Below, one piece after another: positions 50,782 through 60,023 of a DNA stretch of 64,000 nucleotides. The number at the start of each line of letters is the position of its first letter. Position 1 is the first letter of the stretch. The notes under the pieces were generated by a model, which was not told the DNA's origin, did not search any database, and saw only the letters and a program-made list of their open reading frames with translations. The DNA lies in NCBI GenBank assembly GCA_040217815.1, contig JBEHWI010000002.1, positions 88,567-152,566 on the forward strand, given 5' to 3'. Both the position numbers and the translations under genes were made by a program. Source of the stretch: UBA5314 sp040217815. Its GTDB lineage: Bacteria; Bacillota; Syntrophomonadia; Syntrophomonadales; Syntrophomonadaceae.

Positions 50782-52506
50782 ATGGCAAACATTACTATAG
50801 ATGGGATCAAAGCTTCCGTTCCTGACGGTTCTACTATCCTGCAGGCAGCCAATCAAGTCGGCGTAAGAATACCCACTTTGTGCTACCACCCTGATCAATC
50901 GATCAAGGCTAACTGCCGTGTCTGCGTGTGTGAAGTGGAAGGCAACCGGCTGCTGCAAGCGGCTTGTGCTATACCCGTTTTTGACGGAATGGTTATTAAA
51001 ACCCGTTCACCCAAGGTAATTGAAGCCAGGAAGACCATACTCGAGCTGATTCTGGCCAATCATCCCCAGGATTGTCTGAATTGTATTCGCAACGGCAACT
51101 GCGAATTGCAGGAACTGGCTGAAGAATACTGCATCAGAGAAAATCCCTTCGAATATAAAGTACGCGGTTTTGCAAAGGATTTCTCCACTCCGTCCCTTTT
51201 CCGGGATCCTGACAAGTGCGTTCTTTGCCGCCGCTGTATTGAAGCCTGCTCTCAAATCCAGAGTGTCAACGCTCTCGGACTTGTAAACCGCGGCCATCAC
51301 TCCATGGTTGTTCCCACCATGGGCGGCAACCTGATTGACAGCCCCTGCGTCATGTGCGGCCAGTGCATCCATGCCTGCCCGGTTGGCGCTATCGGCGAAG
51401 TAGAAGGAATCAACGACTTCCTGGCCGCTGTAGCGGATCCGGACAAGGTGGTTATCACCCAGATCGCCCCGGCGGTTCGCCTGGCTATTTCCGAAGAAAT
51501 CGGAATGGAAACCGGTGCCATGTCCATGGAAACCTTTGTTACCGGACTGCGCCAGGTTGGTTTTGACTATGTTCTGCACACCAACTTCACCGCCGACCTG
51601 ACCATTCTGGAGGAAGGCAATGAGTTGTTAAAGAGGGTTAAAGAAGGCGGCACCCTGCCCATGTTCACTTCCTGCAGCCCGGGCTGGATCAACTTCTGCG
51701 AGACCTTCTATCCCGACTTGTTGGACAACCTGTCCACCTGCAAATCTCCCCAGCAGATGTTTGGGGCTCTGTCCAAGACTTACTGGGCAGAAAAAATGGG
51801 CATAGACCCGTCCAAGATCTATTCCGTATCCATCATGCCCTGCGTGGCCAAGAAATTTGAGGCATCCCGCCCCGAAATGAACGCCAGCGGCTACCGCGAT
51901 GTAGACCTGGTCTTAACCACCAGGGAAATCGGCCGCCTCTTCAGAATGAGCGGTCTGGACTTCTCCAAGCTGCCCGGCTCCAATTTCGATTCCTGGATGG
52001 GAGCCTACACCGGCGCAGCCGTTATCTTCGGCGCATCCGGCGGTGTTATGGAAGCAGCCTTGAGAACCGTCTATGAAGTAGTAACCGGGAATACTCTGGA
52101 AGATGTTAACTTCAAGAGCATTCGTGGTTTCGATGGTATCAAAGAAGCTGAAGTAGATCTGAACGGCCTGGTAGTCAAGGTGGCCATCGCCCACAGCCTG
52201 TCCAATGCCCGCAAGCTGATGGATCAGGTAAGGGCCGGCGAATCCCCCTACCACTTCATTGAAATTATGGCCTGCCCGGGCGGCTGCATAGGCGGCGGCG
52301 GACAGCCCATAACCAAGCGCAATGCCAAGCGCATTGAGCGCATCGATGCTATCTACGTCGAAGATGAAGGACTGCCGATCCGCAAATCCCATGAAAATCC
52401 GGAAGTCAAGAAGATTTACGAAGACTTCCTGCACGAGCCCCTGGGACACAAATCCCACGAACTCTTGCACACCCACTATCACGACAAACACAAAACCGTT
52501 CTATAA
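50782..52506 (+). CDS. hydA: [FeFe]-hydrogenase catalytic subunit
   Basis: A 574-residue hydrogenase that makes or uses H2. The N-terminal [2Fe-2S] domain (C in TLCYHPD, CRVCVCE) is followed by a His-ligated [4Fe-4S] (HPQDCLNCIRNGNC) and two ferredoxin clusters (CVLCRRCIEAC, CVMCGQCIHACP). The H-cluster domain has motif 1 as TSCSPGW, motif 2 MPCVAKKFE and motif 3 MACPGGCIGGGGQP. The second cysteine of motif 1, the proton-transfer residue in well-studied enzymes, is serine (51676-51678). There is no C-terminal extra domain. It ends the hydCBA operon and is followed by a strong terminator. Confidence 0.95.
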   Translation: MANITIDGIKASVPDGSTILQAANQVGVRIPTLCYHPDQSIKANCRVCVCEVEGNRLLQAACAIPVFDGMVIKTRSPKVIEARKTILELILANHPQDCLNCIRNGNCELQELAEEYCIRENPFEYKVRGFAKDFSTPSLFRDPDKCVLCRRCIEACSQIQSVNALGLVNRGHHSMVVPTMGGNLIDSPCVMCGQCIHACPVGAIGEVEGINDFLAAVADPDKVVITQIAPAVRLAISEEIGMETGAMSMETFVTGLRQVGFDYVLHTNFTADLTILEEGNELLKRVKEGGTLPMFTSCSPGWINFCETFYPDLLDNLSTCKSPQQMFGALSKTYWAEKMGIDPSKIYSVSIMPCVAKKFEASRPEMNASGYRDVDLVLTTREIGRLFRMSGLDFSKLPGSNFDSWMGAYTGAAVIFGASGGVMEAALRTVYEVVTGNTLEDVNFKSIRGFDGIKEAEVDLNGLVVKVAIAHSLSNARKLMDQVRAGESPYHFIEIMACPGGCIGGGGQPITKRNAKRIERIDAIYVEDEGLPIRKSHENPEVKKIYEDFLHEPLGHKSHELLHTHYHDKHKTVL

Positions 52507-52513
52507 AAAAACC

Positions 52514-52549
52514 GAGGGCGTTCCGCAAGGAACGCCCTCTTTGCTTTCT
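52514..52549. terminator. strong intrinsic terminator of hydCBA
   Basis: An 11-bp perfect stem (GAGGGCGTTCC / GGAACGCCCTC) with a GCAA tetraloop and TTTGCTTTCTT after it. The minus strand also has an A-to-T run, so it serves the leftward methyltransferase gene too. Confidence 0.92.
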
Positions 52550-52556
52550 TAGCTTA

Positions 52557-53366
52557 TTAGGGCTTGCGCACTTTAAGATATACCCTAGTAAACTCAAGAG
52601 CAACTTTATTATCAGAATCCGCCTTTCTCTGCAGTAGGCTTCTCAATATGTCACGGCAAGTCTCAATATAATTGCTGTCCAATGCAACGTCGTAGTAGGT
52701 TTGATTTAAATAGCCGTTTTCCGCCCCCGATCTGAAAATGCCCATTACTTCGTCAACCGTAAAACGATTTGACTCGTACTCAAGTTCGCAATAATCCACC
52801 ATAAACCCGCATCGATTGAAAAGCTCCCGGTATTCTTGGGCACGATCCAAAAAGAAATAAGGGCTTTTAAAGTGTTGGAATATCGGAGCTGTCTCCGGGT
52901 TGGCGGCAAACCCGGTTATGGCCTCTAAAAATATCGGACAATATCTACTGGTGGCGGGGGCCTGAATAACCATGCTTCCCTCCGGCTTTAAAGCTTTCCA
53001 GCATTCTCTGATAACTGGTTTCGGATCAGTGAACCATTGGAAAGCCGAATTGCAGTATATATGATCAAATTCATTCAAGTAATCCAAGTGGGCTGCATCC
53101 TTAACTACAAAACAGAGATTGGCCGGTCCGGAATAAGTCGCAACCGCCTGATCAATCATTCCCTCCGAGACATCCACCCCAACAACTCTTCCGGTCGTCA
53201 TTTGCGCAATTCGGGCAGTGGTTGTGCCCGGCCCGCAGCCTAGGTCGAGAACGCTGTCAGAACAGCTAATATCAGCCAAATTAAGAAGGGTATGACCCGT
53301 CATCTTCTGAACCAGCCCGGTCTGTTCATAACTGGCTGCTTTGCTCGAAAAGTTTAACTTTTCCAT
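52557..53366 (-). CDS. class I SAM-dependent methyltransferase
   Basis: A 269-residue methyltransferase. SAM motif I is VLDLGCGPGTTTARIAQM, with acidic motif VVGVDVSEGMIDQA next. The N-terminal region (FSSKAASYEQTGLVQKMTGH) is reminiscent of BioC and trans-aconitate methyltransferases; the substrate is not predictable. It lies last in a run with an XRE-cupin regulator and a PLP decarboxylase, but 68 bases separate it from the regulator. Confidence 0.82.
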   Translation of the reverse strand: MEKLNFSSKAASYEQTGLVQKMTGHTLLNLADISCSDSVLDLGCGPGTTTARIAQMTTGRVVGVDVSEGMIDQAVATYSGPANLCFVVKDAAHLDYLNEFDHIYCNSAFQWFTDPKPVIRECWKALKPEGSMVIQAPATSRYCPIFLEAITGFAANPETAPIFQHFKSPYFFLDRAQEYRELFNRCGFMVDYCELEYESNRFTVDEVMGIFRSGAENGYLNQTYYDVALDSNYIETCRDILRSLLQRKADSDNKVALEFTRVYLKVRKP

Positions 53367-53434
53367 ACCGTTTGCCTCCCTTTGTATTATTATTAAACAC
53401 GGTGTATTTTCAGGAAACCTCTGGGGAAAAATTT

Positions 53435-53983
53435 TTATCCCAGGACGGTTAAATAGACCACCTTTTGCCCCTTCACCGGCAATGGCCCATGGCTGTTTTG
53501 GGCGTCAAAATACAGGCAATCACCTTCATCCAGCATGAACTCCTGGTTGTCATAACGGTAGCCCATGCTGCCTTCCAGCACCAGGATAAATTCCTGTCCC
53601 GGGTGGCTGTAAAGCTTGAGCTGAAAGCTGTCCGGATCATCTATGCTTATGAGCAAAGGTTCCATTCTCTGCCTTCTAAACCCGCTGACCAGGGACTGTA
53701 TGCTATGACTGCTTCCCATATCCTCAGCTTTATAGTCTACTCGCTCAGCTCGCCGAACCAATTTAATAGACTCTGAATCCGCCGAGCTGAAAAAATCACC
53801 CAAAGATACGTTAAGGGCGCGGGCGATAGTTGCCAGGGTAGACACCGGGGGTGAAACCTTGTTGTTTTCTATTTTCGATATCAGACTTTTGGTAAATCCG
53901 GTTAACCGCGCCACCTCCTCCAGGGTAAGTCCTTTTTCGGTTCTAATGTTCCTGATGCGCTGGGCAATGATCTTTTCTTCCAT
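53435..53983 (-). CDS. XRE-family regulator with C-terminal cupin (PuuR-like)
   Basis: A 182-residue regulator. The helix-turn-helix is at residues 8-60 (LTLEEVARLTGFTKSLISKI) and a cupin domain follows (SHPGQEFILVLEGSMGYRYD, DCLYFDAQNSHGPLP). Proteins with this plan, such as PuuR, often control polyamine or amino-acid genes through the cupin ligand. The decarboxylase encoded just upstream on the same strand fits this. The start is ATG at 53981-53983. Confidence 0.85.
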   Translation of the reverse strand: MEEKIIAQRIRNIRTEKGLTLEEVARLTGFTKSLISKIENNKVSPPVSTLATIARALNVSLGDFFSSADSESIKLVRRAERVDYKAEDMGSSHSIQSLVSGFRRQRMEPLLISIDDPDSFQLKLYSHPGQEFILVLEGSMGYRYDNQEFMLDEGDCLYFDAQNSHGPLPVKGQKVVYLTVLG

Positions 53984-54088
53984 AATGCACCGCCCTCGTT
54001 TCTTTATATTAAACAATGTATATTATTATTCAACACAAATCAAACAATCCCTTTTAGGCTTGTCCCATTTTTAGTTTGAACAGCCCCT

Positions 54089-55546
54089 TTAATGCCTTCC
54101 CAGGACCTGTATGTAATCCATATATCTATCTGCCGTCCCCTGCAATTCACACTTTTCCTTCTTTAAGAGCTCTATGTAGTCAACAATCTCGGCTGTTATC
54201 CTTTCTCCCATACACACCACCGGTATTCCGGGTGGGTAAGCCATAATCATTTCACCAGCTATCTCCCCCACCGCCGCCTTCAAACTCATAGATTTTTTAG
54301 GAGCGTAAAAGGCGTCCCGGGGCGACACGATCATTTTGCCGAATGCCGGAATGGGTGGTGCTTCCCGGTAATCCATAGGGCGGCTGCGGGAGGCGATATC
54401 CTGCATGGCAGAAATTAGGGCATCGAAATTTTCCGGTTCGTCTCCTATACTGGCAATCGCCAAAATGTTATTGATATCCGACATCTCCACCTGAATCCGA
54501 TAATTGCTGCGCAGCAGGTTTTCAATCTGGTAGCCGGAATAATTTAGTCGCCTTACATTAACCCCCAGCTTGCTCTCATCAAAATCAAAGCAGCCGGGGG
54601 TCCCTACCAGTTCCCGGCCAAATGCATACAACCCGGGTATCTGGTTGATGCTGTGCCGGGCCCAACCTACCCATTTTGAAACTTTGTCCAACATATCTCT
54701 CCCTTTAATCGCCATCTGCCGCCGGGCAACGTCTAAAGAGCACATGAGCAAGTAGGAGGCGCTGGATGTGTAGCTCAAATTTAACACCTGTTTTACCCTT
54801 GCGGGCGGCACCAGACTGCCCTGCAGCAACAAGGCTGAACTCTGCGTCAGGGAGCCTGCGGTTTTATGCATACTGACTGCACTCATATCCGCACCGGCAG
54901 CCATGGCACTCAAAGGGAGGTTGTCATGAAAGGACAGGTGGGCCCCATGGGCTTCATCAACCAGGACTGCCATGTTATGCGCATGGGCGGTTCTCACTAT
55001 GGATCTCAAATCGGAAGCAAAACCATAGTAGGTGGGATTGACCAGGAAAACGCCCTTGGCATGAGGGTGCTCTTTTATGCCCTGGCAGACGCTTTCCAGG
55101 CTCACTCCCATGGCTATTCCCAGTTGACTGTTGCATTCAGGCTCGAGATATACTGGTATAGCTCCGCTCAGAATCAAGCCGCCGATAGTAGATTTGTGGG
55201 CGTTGCGGGGTATTAATATCTCATTGCCAGGCTCACAAATACTCATGATCATGGCCTGGACTCCAGAGGTTGTGCCGTTTACCAGGAAAAAAGCTTCGTC
55301 AGCATCAAAGGCATAGGCAAACAATTTTTGGGCTTCCAGAATGACACCCGAGGGGTGGTTTATAAAATCCAGGTCGGGCATACCGTTGAGGTCCATTTGC
55401 ATGGTATGTACGCCCAGGTAATCAGTTAACTCCTTTAAGCCTTTTCCGTGCTTATGCCCGGGAACGTGAAAGGGTATTACAGATTCTTCGATATGCGACT
55501 TCAAAGCATCGAATAAGGGGGTCGCGTTTTGCCCGGTCATTATCAA
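54089..55546 (-). CDS. Orn/Lys/Arg decarboxylase-family PLP enzyme (SpeA/YaaO-like)
   Basis: A 485-residue fold-type I PLP enzyme. The PLP lysine is in SMHKTAGSLTQSSALL near residue 227, with the aspartate in VLVDEAHGAHLSFH. The C-terminal domain (GEMIMAYPPGIPVVCMGERI) is typical. It probably decarboxylates arginine, lysine or ornithine to a polyamine precursor. The start is TTG at 55544-55546, eight bases after GAGAGG; an ATG two codons later is less well placed. It may be regulated by the XRE-cupin protein downstream. Confidence 0.88.
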   Translation of the reverse strand: MIMTGQNATPLFDALKSHIEESVIPFHVPGHKHGKGLKELTDYLGVHTMQMDLNGMPDLDFINHPSGVILEAQKLFAYAFDADEAFFLVNGTTSGVQAMIMSICEPGNEILIPRNAHKSTIGGLILSGAIPVYLEPECNSQLGIAMGVSLESVCQGIKEHPHAKGVFLVNPTYYGFASDLRSIVRTAHAHNMAVLVDEAHGAHLSFHDNLPLSAMAAGADMSAVSMHKTAGSLTQSSALLLQGSLVPPARVKQVLNLSYTSSASYLLMCSLDVARRQMAIKGRDMLDKVSKWVGWARHSINQIPGLYAFGRELVGTPGCFDFDESKLGVNVRRLNYSGYQIENLLRSNYRIQVEMSDINNILAIASIGDEPENFDALISAMQDIASRSRPMDYREAPPIPAFGKMIVSPRDAFYAPKKSMSLKAAVGEIAGEMIMAYPPGIPVVCMGERITAEIVDYIELLKKEKCELQGTADRYMDYIQVLGRH

Positions 55547-55631
55547 TATGAATGCCTCTCCCCATCAAGCAAAAAGTGCTCTCTAAAATACACTGATATA
55601 TTATGAAAAATATTGTTGTTTGGTCCCACTT

Positions 55632-55662
55632 AAAAAAAAAGCATGCACTTAAGGCACGCTTT
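55632..55662 (-). terminator. intrinsic terminator after the VanW-family gene
   Basis: On the minus strand AGCGTGC pairs with GCATGCT (one G-T pair) across a seven-base loop and is followed by TTTTTTTT. It lies just past the leftward VanW-family stop. Confidence 0.82.
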
Positions 55663-55685
55663 GAACTAATAATACAACAGGTGTG

Positions 55686-56654
55686 CTAGGGTTGCGAGGC
55701 AGCCTTTTTGACCGTTCCTCTTTCTACAACCTGGGGCAAGGGTGAATAAAAACTGACTCCCATGGATTTGAGTTCGAAGGAGCCGTCTTCTCTATAAACT
55801 TTTACCCATGAACGCACGATTGCTCCATCCATTCCTTCGACCGCCACTCTTTCCTCTCCTCCAGGGAGCTCCGGGTTATAGTGGTATACGGTATAGCTTT
55901 TAATTTGCTTTTCAAATTGATGCTGCCACTCTACCGGCCGGGATTTTTCCTGCCCATAGAAGGCAATGTATAAAATGTTGTCTATACCTTGCGCCCATAT
56001 TAGGATCGGGAACCTCATATTGTTGTAAAACTTTAGATCCTTGACCCCAAAGGATACGGTGGCGTCTTGACCGTAGGGTACATAAGGAACCGGCATACCG
56101 TGGGCGTGCCTCTCAACGATAGGAAGGTTGCTCAAACCGGCAACGTTATAAAGGGTCGAAGCAATCTTGCAAACTCCTCCCCCGGTGGTGATCATCAACT
56201 GCGCCCCGACGTAGGTTGGGCCGTCTTTAAAGCCGCGTTCCGCTGAATAAGGCCCAATAGTGCCATTCTGAGAAAAAACCTGGCCCGGGTTTACCGTGCG
56301 TCCTTTTAACAGGGAAGCCCCCAGGTGAACATTTTCCTCTTCACCCGGCAGCGGATCACGCAGCACCGTTTTATAGGCAGCCATTAATACGGGCGCCTGG
56401 GCCTTGATCTGGGCTTCTAAGAAAGCCGGCTCATTTTCCCAGGGCAGGTTTGCCACTGGTCCCGAGTCTGCACTCTCTGACGCCTCCCCTTTTCCGGGCA
56501 GTACTTGTCCGGGTTCTATCGCAGCGCCCTGTAATTGAGATTTCCCTGCATCCTCGCTTATTTTGCGTTGAGCCGGGGCATGCTTCAAGGCTGTGGTTAA
56601 TATGAATGTAATAAGAAATGCCATAATCAATAATACGGTGTTTCTTTTAAACAT
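55686..56654 (-). CDS. VanW-family membrane-anchored protein
   Basis: A 322-residue protein anchored by an N-terminal segment (VLLIMAFLITFILTTALKHA). The VanW domain has GQVFSQNGTIGPYSAERGFK and GGGVCKIASTLYNVA, then RHAHGMPVPYVPYGQDATVS. A G5-like C-terminus follows. VanW proteins accompany glycopeptide resistance and wall genes in Firmicutes but the activity is unknown. It is probably outside, acting on the cell wall. It stands alone. Confidence 0.85.
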   Translation of the reverse strand: MFKRNTVLLIMAFLITFILTTALKHAPAQRKISEDAGKSQLQGAAIEPGQVLPGKGEASESADSGPVANLPWENEPAFLEAQIKAQAPVLMAAYKTVLRDPLPGEEENVHLGASLLKGRTVNPGQVFSQNGTIGPYSAERGFKDGPTYVGAQLMITTGGGVCKIASTLYNVAGLSNLPIVERHAHGMPVPYVPYGQDATVSFGVKDLKFYNNMRFPILIWAQGIDNILYIAFYGQEKSRPVEWQHQFEKQIKSYTVYHYNPELPGGEERVAVEGMDGAIVRSWVKVYREDGSFELKSMGVSFYSPLPQVVERGTVKKAASQP

Positions 56655-56747
56655 TGTGCTTATTAATCACCATCCCAATCAATCAGTTGTAGTTATTATC
56701 CACATCGCGGTCACCCTTTACACAGGTTATTTTTGAAAAGGAGTAAA

Positions 56748-57179
56748 ATGGGGAGGAGCAAAAGAGTGGTTTTTTGGCTGGCCGTCTTCGGCATGATCTG
56801 CTGGGGAATAGCTCCTATTTTCGCCAAAATCGGTTTGCGAAATGTCAATCCCATCGCCGGATTAACCTTGAGGACCATTTTAGCCGCCGGGCTGGTAGGC
56901 AGTTGGCTAGGATTAACTGGAAATTTCGCTTCGTTAAAGGCCATACCGCCCATGTCCTGGCTTTTAATAGGCATTGAAGCCGTTCTGGCAACCCTGGTGG
57001 GAGACTGGGCCTACTATGCCGCAGTTAAACACGGGGAAGTATCTATGGTCTCCGTTATAATGGCCAGTTCTCCACTGGTTACCATGCTCTTTGCCAGTGC
57101 TTTTTTAGGGGAACACATCACCATTCTAAGGGTTGTCGGTGGCTGTTTAATTGTGGTAGGCATCCTGATGTTGATGTAA
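56748..57179 (+). CDS. small EamA-domain membrane protein (single repeat)
   Basis: A 143-residue protein with about five membrane segments, equal to one EamA repeat (FWLAVFGMICWGIAPIFAKI, then LASAFLGEHITILRVVGGCL as LFASAFLGEH). Single-repeat DMT proteins work as dimers. The start is ATG at 56748, with AAAAGGAG four bases before; an upstream TTG at 56733 is less likely. It is rightward, divergent from the VanW gene. Confidence 0.82.
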   Translation: MGRSKRVVFWLAVFGMICWGIAPIFAKIGLRNVNPIAGLTLRTILAAGLVGSWLGLTGNFASLKAIPPMSWLLIGIEAVLATLVGDWAYYAAVKHGEVSMVSVIMASSPLVTMLFASAFLGEHITILRVVGGCLIVVGILMLM

Positions 57180-57253
57180 TATTATTTTAAATCCAAGTTT
57201 ACCCCTTTGGAGTTTATAATCGAGTAATAGTATTCTCTACCGGAGGCCGGCCA

Positions 57254-57697
57254 ATGAATCATAAGAAATTCACCGCTTACTGCGGACTGTATTGTAAAGA
57301 CTGTATTCCATCCCGGGACGACTTGTTTCAGAAAACCAAGGACCTCCAGAAATGCCTGGAGGTCTTGAGATTTAATCAATATGCACTGTTAAAAGCGAAA
57401 GACAATCCCCTATTTGCCGATTACCCCAAATTTTACCTGCTTTTACAGGAAGTAAGCAAACTGCAATGTGCCGGGCCATGCCGTGAAGGCGGCGGCAAAG
57501 CTGTCTGCCATATTAGAGATTGCGTTAAAAGCAAAGACCTCCAGGGCTGTTGGGAGTGCCCACTCCCAGCAGAGTGTGAGCACCTGAAAAACCTGCTTCA
57601 AATTCACCCTCATCTTTTGGAACATCTGAATTTGATCAAGGTGAAAGGTCTCGAATCTTGGGCGATAAATAGGAAAAAGCACTATTCATGGCAATAA
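57254..57697 (+). CDS. DUF3795 cysteine-rich protein
   Basis: A 147-residue protein with ten or more cysteines: FTAYCGLYCKDCIPSRDD at the start, then LQCAGPCREGGG, VCHIRDCVK and GCWECPL. This is the DUF3795 family, common in anaerobes, presumably binding zinc or Fe-S; the function is unknown. Its stop overlaps a hairpin (57690-57710). Confidence 0.82.
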   Translation: MNHKKFTAYCGLYCKDCIPSRDDLFQKTKDLQKCLEVLRFNQYALLKAKDNPLFADYPKFYLLLQEVSKLQCAGPCREGGGKAVCHIRDCVKSKDLQGCWECPLPAECEHLKNLLQIHPHLLEHLNLIKVKGLESWAINRKKHYSWQ

Positions 57698-57728
57698 TTT
57701 GCTTATTGCCCTAATCTTTTGCTGTTTT
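57690..57728 (+). terminator. intrinsic terminator after the DUF3795 gene
   Basis: An eight-base perfect stem (GGCAATAA / TTATTGCC) with a five-base loop, followed by CTAATCTTTTGCTGTTTT. It overlaps the stop codon. Confidence 0.65.
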
Positions 57729-57739
57729 AGATAATTGTT

Positions 57740-58114
57740 TTATATCTTGGCCTTCAACAGGTCTCTAATATCCGTCAAAAGTTCCTCTTCCCGGCTGGGA
57801 CCAGCGGCCTCTGGCTTATACGCTTCCTTCTTTTTCATACTGTTTAAAGCCTTAACTAGCAGGAATATCGTAAAGGCAATTATCAGAAAATCGACGATGT
57901 TTTGTAGAAACAGACCATATTTAACTACAGCCTTGCCCACCTGCACCTGGAGCGTGGAAAAATTGACTCCGCCCATTAAAAGACCTATCAGAGGCATTAC
58001 AATGTCACTGACCAGTGACGATACGATCTTGCCAAAAGCCCCCCCAATAATGACCGCCACAGCCAGGTCCATCACATTTCCTTTAATAGCAAAGGCTTTG
58101 AATTCCTGCCACAC
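57740..58114 (-). CDS. mscL: large-conductance mechanosensitive channel
   Basis: A 124-residue channel protein. It opens WQEFKAFAIKGNVMDLAVAV, with the first pore helix, then IVSSLVSDIVMPLIGLLMG, and a second helix near the C-terminus ending EEELLTDIRDLL. It releases solutes on hypo-osmotic shock. The start is GTG at 58112-58114, nine bases after GGGGAGG. A longer open frame runs on into the terC gene but has no support. It is slightly shorter than many homologues in the loop. Confidence 0.93.
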   Translation of the reverse strand: MWQEFKAFAIKGNVMDLAVAVIIGGAFGKIVSSLVSDIVMPLIGLLMGGVNFSTLQVQVGKAVVKYGLFLQNIVDFLIIAFTIFLLVKALNSMKKKEAYKPEAAGPSREEELLTDIRDLLKAKI

Positions 58115-58205
58115 ACCGATCACCCTCCCCAAAATATTCTTGTTATTTAAACAAATCATAACAAATATCGAGTTGAATACCAACTTGAAGCAGGGTGTGG
58201 CTAGA

Positions 58206-58883
58206 TTATTCCGCCACCTGTTTTTTTCCCAAGGCCTGGTTTTTATAATACCCGAAAAGCACAACTCCAAGCGTAGACGTGGCCGGAATCAGCCATTCGT
58301 AATAAGGAAGTACGCCCCTAATAATTTGACGCAGCATGATGTCTCCGGCTATCATCTGACCAGCAGTCCAGGCCAGTACCGCAGCTCCTACATAGATAAT
58401 AACCGGGTACTTTTCAATCCAACGGAGTATGATGGTGCTTCCCCAGACTATTATCGGTACACTGATCAGCAAACCTAAAAATACCATGAATACGTTGCCA
58501 TGAGCCGCCCCGGCCACGGCCACCATATTATCGATGCCCATTACCACATCGGCGGTAATGATTATTCTTACTGCTTCACTCAATGAATAGCATTCCTGGC
58601 ATTCTACTTCTTTTTCTTCAACCAGCAGTTTAACTGCTATCCATAGAAGCACCAGCCCTCCGATAAAATTGAGCCAAGGAATCTTCAACAGGTATACAGC
58701 GACAGTGGTCAAAGCGGCCCTGGCCAGTATGGCCCCGGCTATACCTAAGAAACGGGCCTTCCTTTGCTGTTCCGGGCTTAGATTCTTGCTGGCCAGGGCA
58801 ATCAATATGGCATTGTCGCCGCCCAAAACCAGGTCAATAATGATAATGCTGCCCAAAGCCACCAGGGTCTCATATACAAACAA
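58206..58883 (-). CDS. TerC-family membrane protein (YjbE-like, manganese efflux candidate)
   Basis: A 225-residue protein with seven predicted membrane segments. The family signatures are SIIIIDLVLGGDNAILIALA near residue 12 and ITADVVMGIDNMVAVAGAAH in the second half, with the acidic residues thought to bind metal. TerC/YkoY/YjbE proteins export or metallate with Mn. The yybP-ykoY riboswitch upstream of the operon supports this role. TTG at 58881-58883 is preceded by AAGGAG. Confidence 0.9.
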   Translation of the reverse strand: MFVYETLVALGSIIIIDLVLGGDNAILIALASKNLSPEQQRKARFLGIAGAILARAALTTVAVYLLKIPWLNFIGGLVLLWIAVKLLVEEKEVECQECYSLSEAVRIIITADVVMGIDNMVAVAGAAHGNVFMVFLGLLISVPIIVWGSTIILRWIEKYPVIIYVGAAVLAWTAGQMIAGDIMLRQIIRGVLPYYEWLIPATSTLGVVLFGYYKNQALGKKQVAE

Positions 58884-58911
58884 GGCCGCTCACTCCTTCA
58901 AGCTTAACAAA

Positions 58912-59760
58912 TTACACAGCCATCAGCCGGAGCCGGTTTACCCTTTCCTTCACCGGGGGATGGGTGGAAAACAGGGACAGCAGAGTCCCTCCCGACAGGG
59001 GGTTGACTATAAACAGGTGAGAAGCTGCGGCGTTCACCTGCATGGGTACCCTTTGCGACCCCTGCTCCAGTTTTAAAAGCGCGTTGGACAACCCGCTGGA
59101 ATGACCAGCCAGACGGGCTCCGCTCTGGTCGGCTAAATATTCCCGCGAACGGGAGATGGCCATCTGCACCAGCAAGGCGGCAATAGGAGCAATAATAGCC
59201 ATGGCCAGCATGCCCAATATACCACCACCGCCTTCATCATCACTCTGGCCGCCCAGACCGCCCAACATGGCTCCCCACTGGATTACATTGGCAATCATGG
59301 ATATAGCCCCGGCCATTGATGCAGCTATAGTTCCAATTAGGATGTCACGGTTTTTGATATGGGCTATTTCATGCGCCAAAACCCCTTCAATTTCATCCCC
59401 GTTTAGGATTTTCATAAGCCCTTCGGTAACCGCCACTGCCGCATGCTCCGGGTTGCGCCCGGTGGCAAAGGCGTTGGCCTGAGCCGATGGTGTTATATAA
59501 AGCCTGGGCATGGGAAGCCCGGCTCTTTCAGTCAATTTTTTAACTATGGCATAAAGCTCCGGAGCCTGTTCTTCTGAAACCGGCCTGGATCCTGTCATTT
59601 TGATGACCATTCGATCACTGTAATAATAGCTGAAGAAGTTTATCCCCAGAGAAATGACGAAAAAAATTACAGCTCCACTTTTGCCCCCCACGGCGCTGCC
59701 CATCAACACCAGCAGCACGGATAAAAGGCTCATTAAAATTCCCGTTTTTATGGTATTCAT
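58912..59760 (-). CDS. htpX: membrane zinc metalloprotease HtpX
   Basis: A 282-residue protease. Two N-terminal membrane segments, the zinc motif HEIAH in EGVLAHEIAHIKNRD near residue 130, and two more segments between 145 and 190. The third ligand lies in SREYLADQSGARL. It clears misfolded membrane proteins. The start is ATG at 59758-59760; the GTG four codons earlier sits too close to GGGAGG. First gene of the riboswitch-led operon. Confidence 0.93.
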   Translation of the reverse strand: MNTIKTGILMSLLSVLLVLMGSAVGGKSGAVIFFVISLGINFFSYYYSDRMVIKMTGSRPVSEEQAPELYAIVKKLTERAGLPMPRLYITPSAQANAFATGRNPEHAAVAVTEGLMKILNGDEIEGVLAHEIAHIKNRDILIGTIAASMAGAISMIANVIQWGAMLGGLGGQSDDEGGGGILGMLAMAIIAPIAALLVQMAISRSREYLADQSGARLAGHSSGLSNALLKLEQGSQRVPMQVNAAASHLFIVNPLSGGTLLSLFSTHPPVKERVNRLRLMAV

Positions 59761-59901
59761 CGGTTTATTCACCTCCCAAAATATGATTTACTATCCCTTT
59801 TAAAACAAAACGATTCTTTAATTATGGCCCCCCTCCTTAAGACTAGTGTGCTCTAAAACAATTTGCTCAGTGGGAGAAAAACAGCATCATAAAAAGCAAA
59901 A

Positions 59902-60014
59902 AGACCCTTGCCTCTACTTGAGAGACAAAGGTCTCACTACGCCATTTAACCGGCCGGTAGGACCAGGCTGTAACACCGGTTGTTGATCCTACCCGAACAA
60001 GTTACTCCCCTTTG
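59902..60014 (-). promoter_or_regulatory. yybP-ykoY (manganese) riboswitch with terminator
   Basis: On the minus strand the element begins CAAAGGGGAGTAAC and ends TGAGACCTTTGTC, the two conserved sequences that form the Mn-binding loops. A long imperfect stem lies between them. The 3' conserved part is also the left arm of a terminator (13-bp stem with two G-T pairs, 59902-59934) followed by TTTTTGCTTTTT. So Mn binding should prevent termination and turn on htpX-terC-mscL. Confidence 0.88.
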
Positions 60015-60023
60015 TATTTTTGT

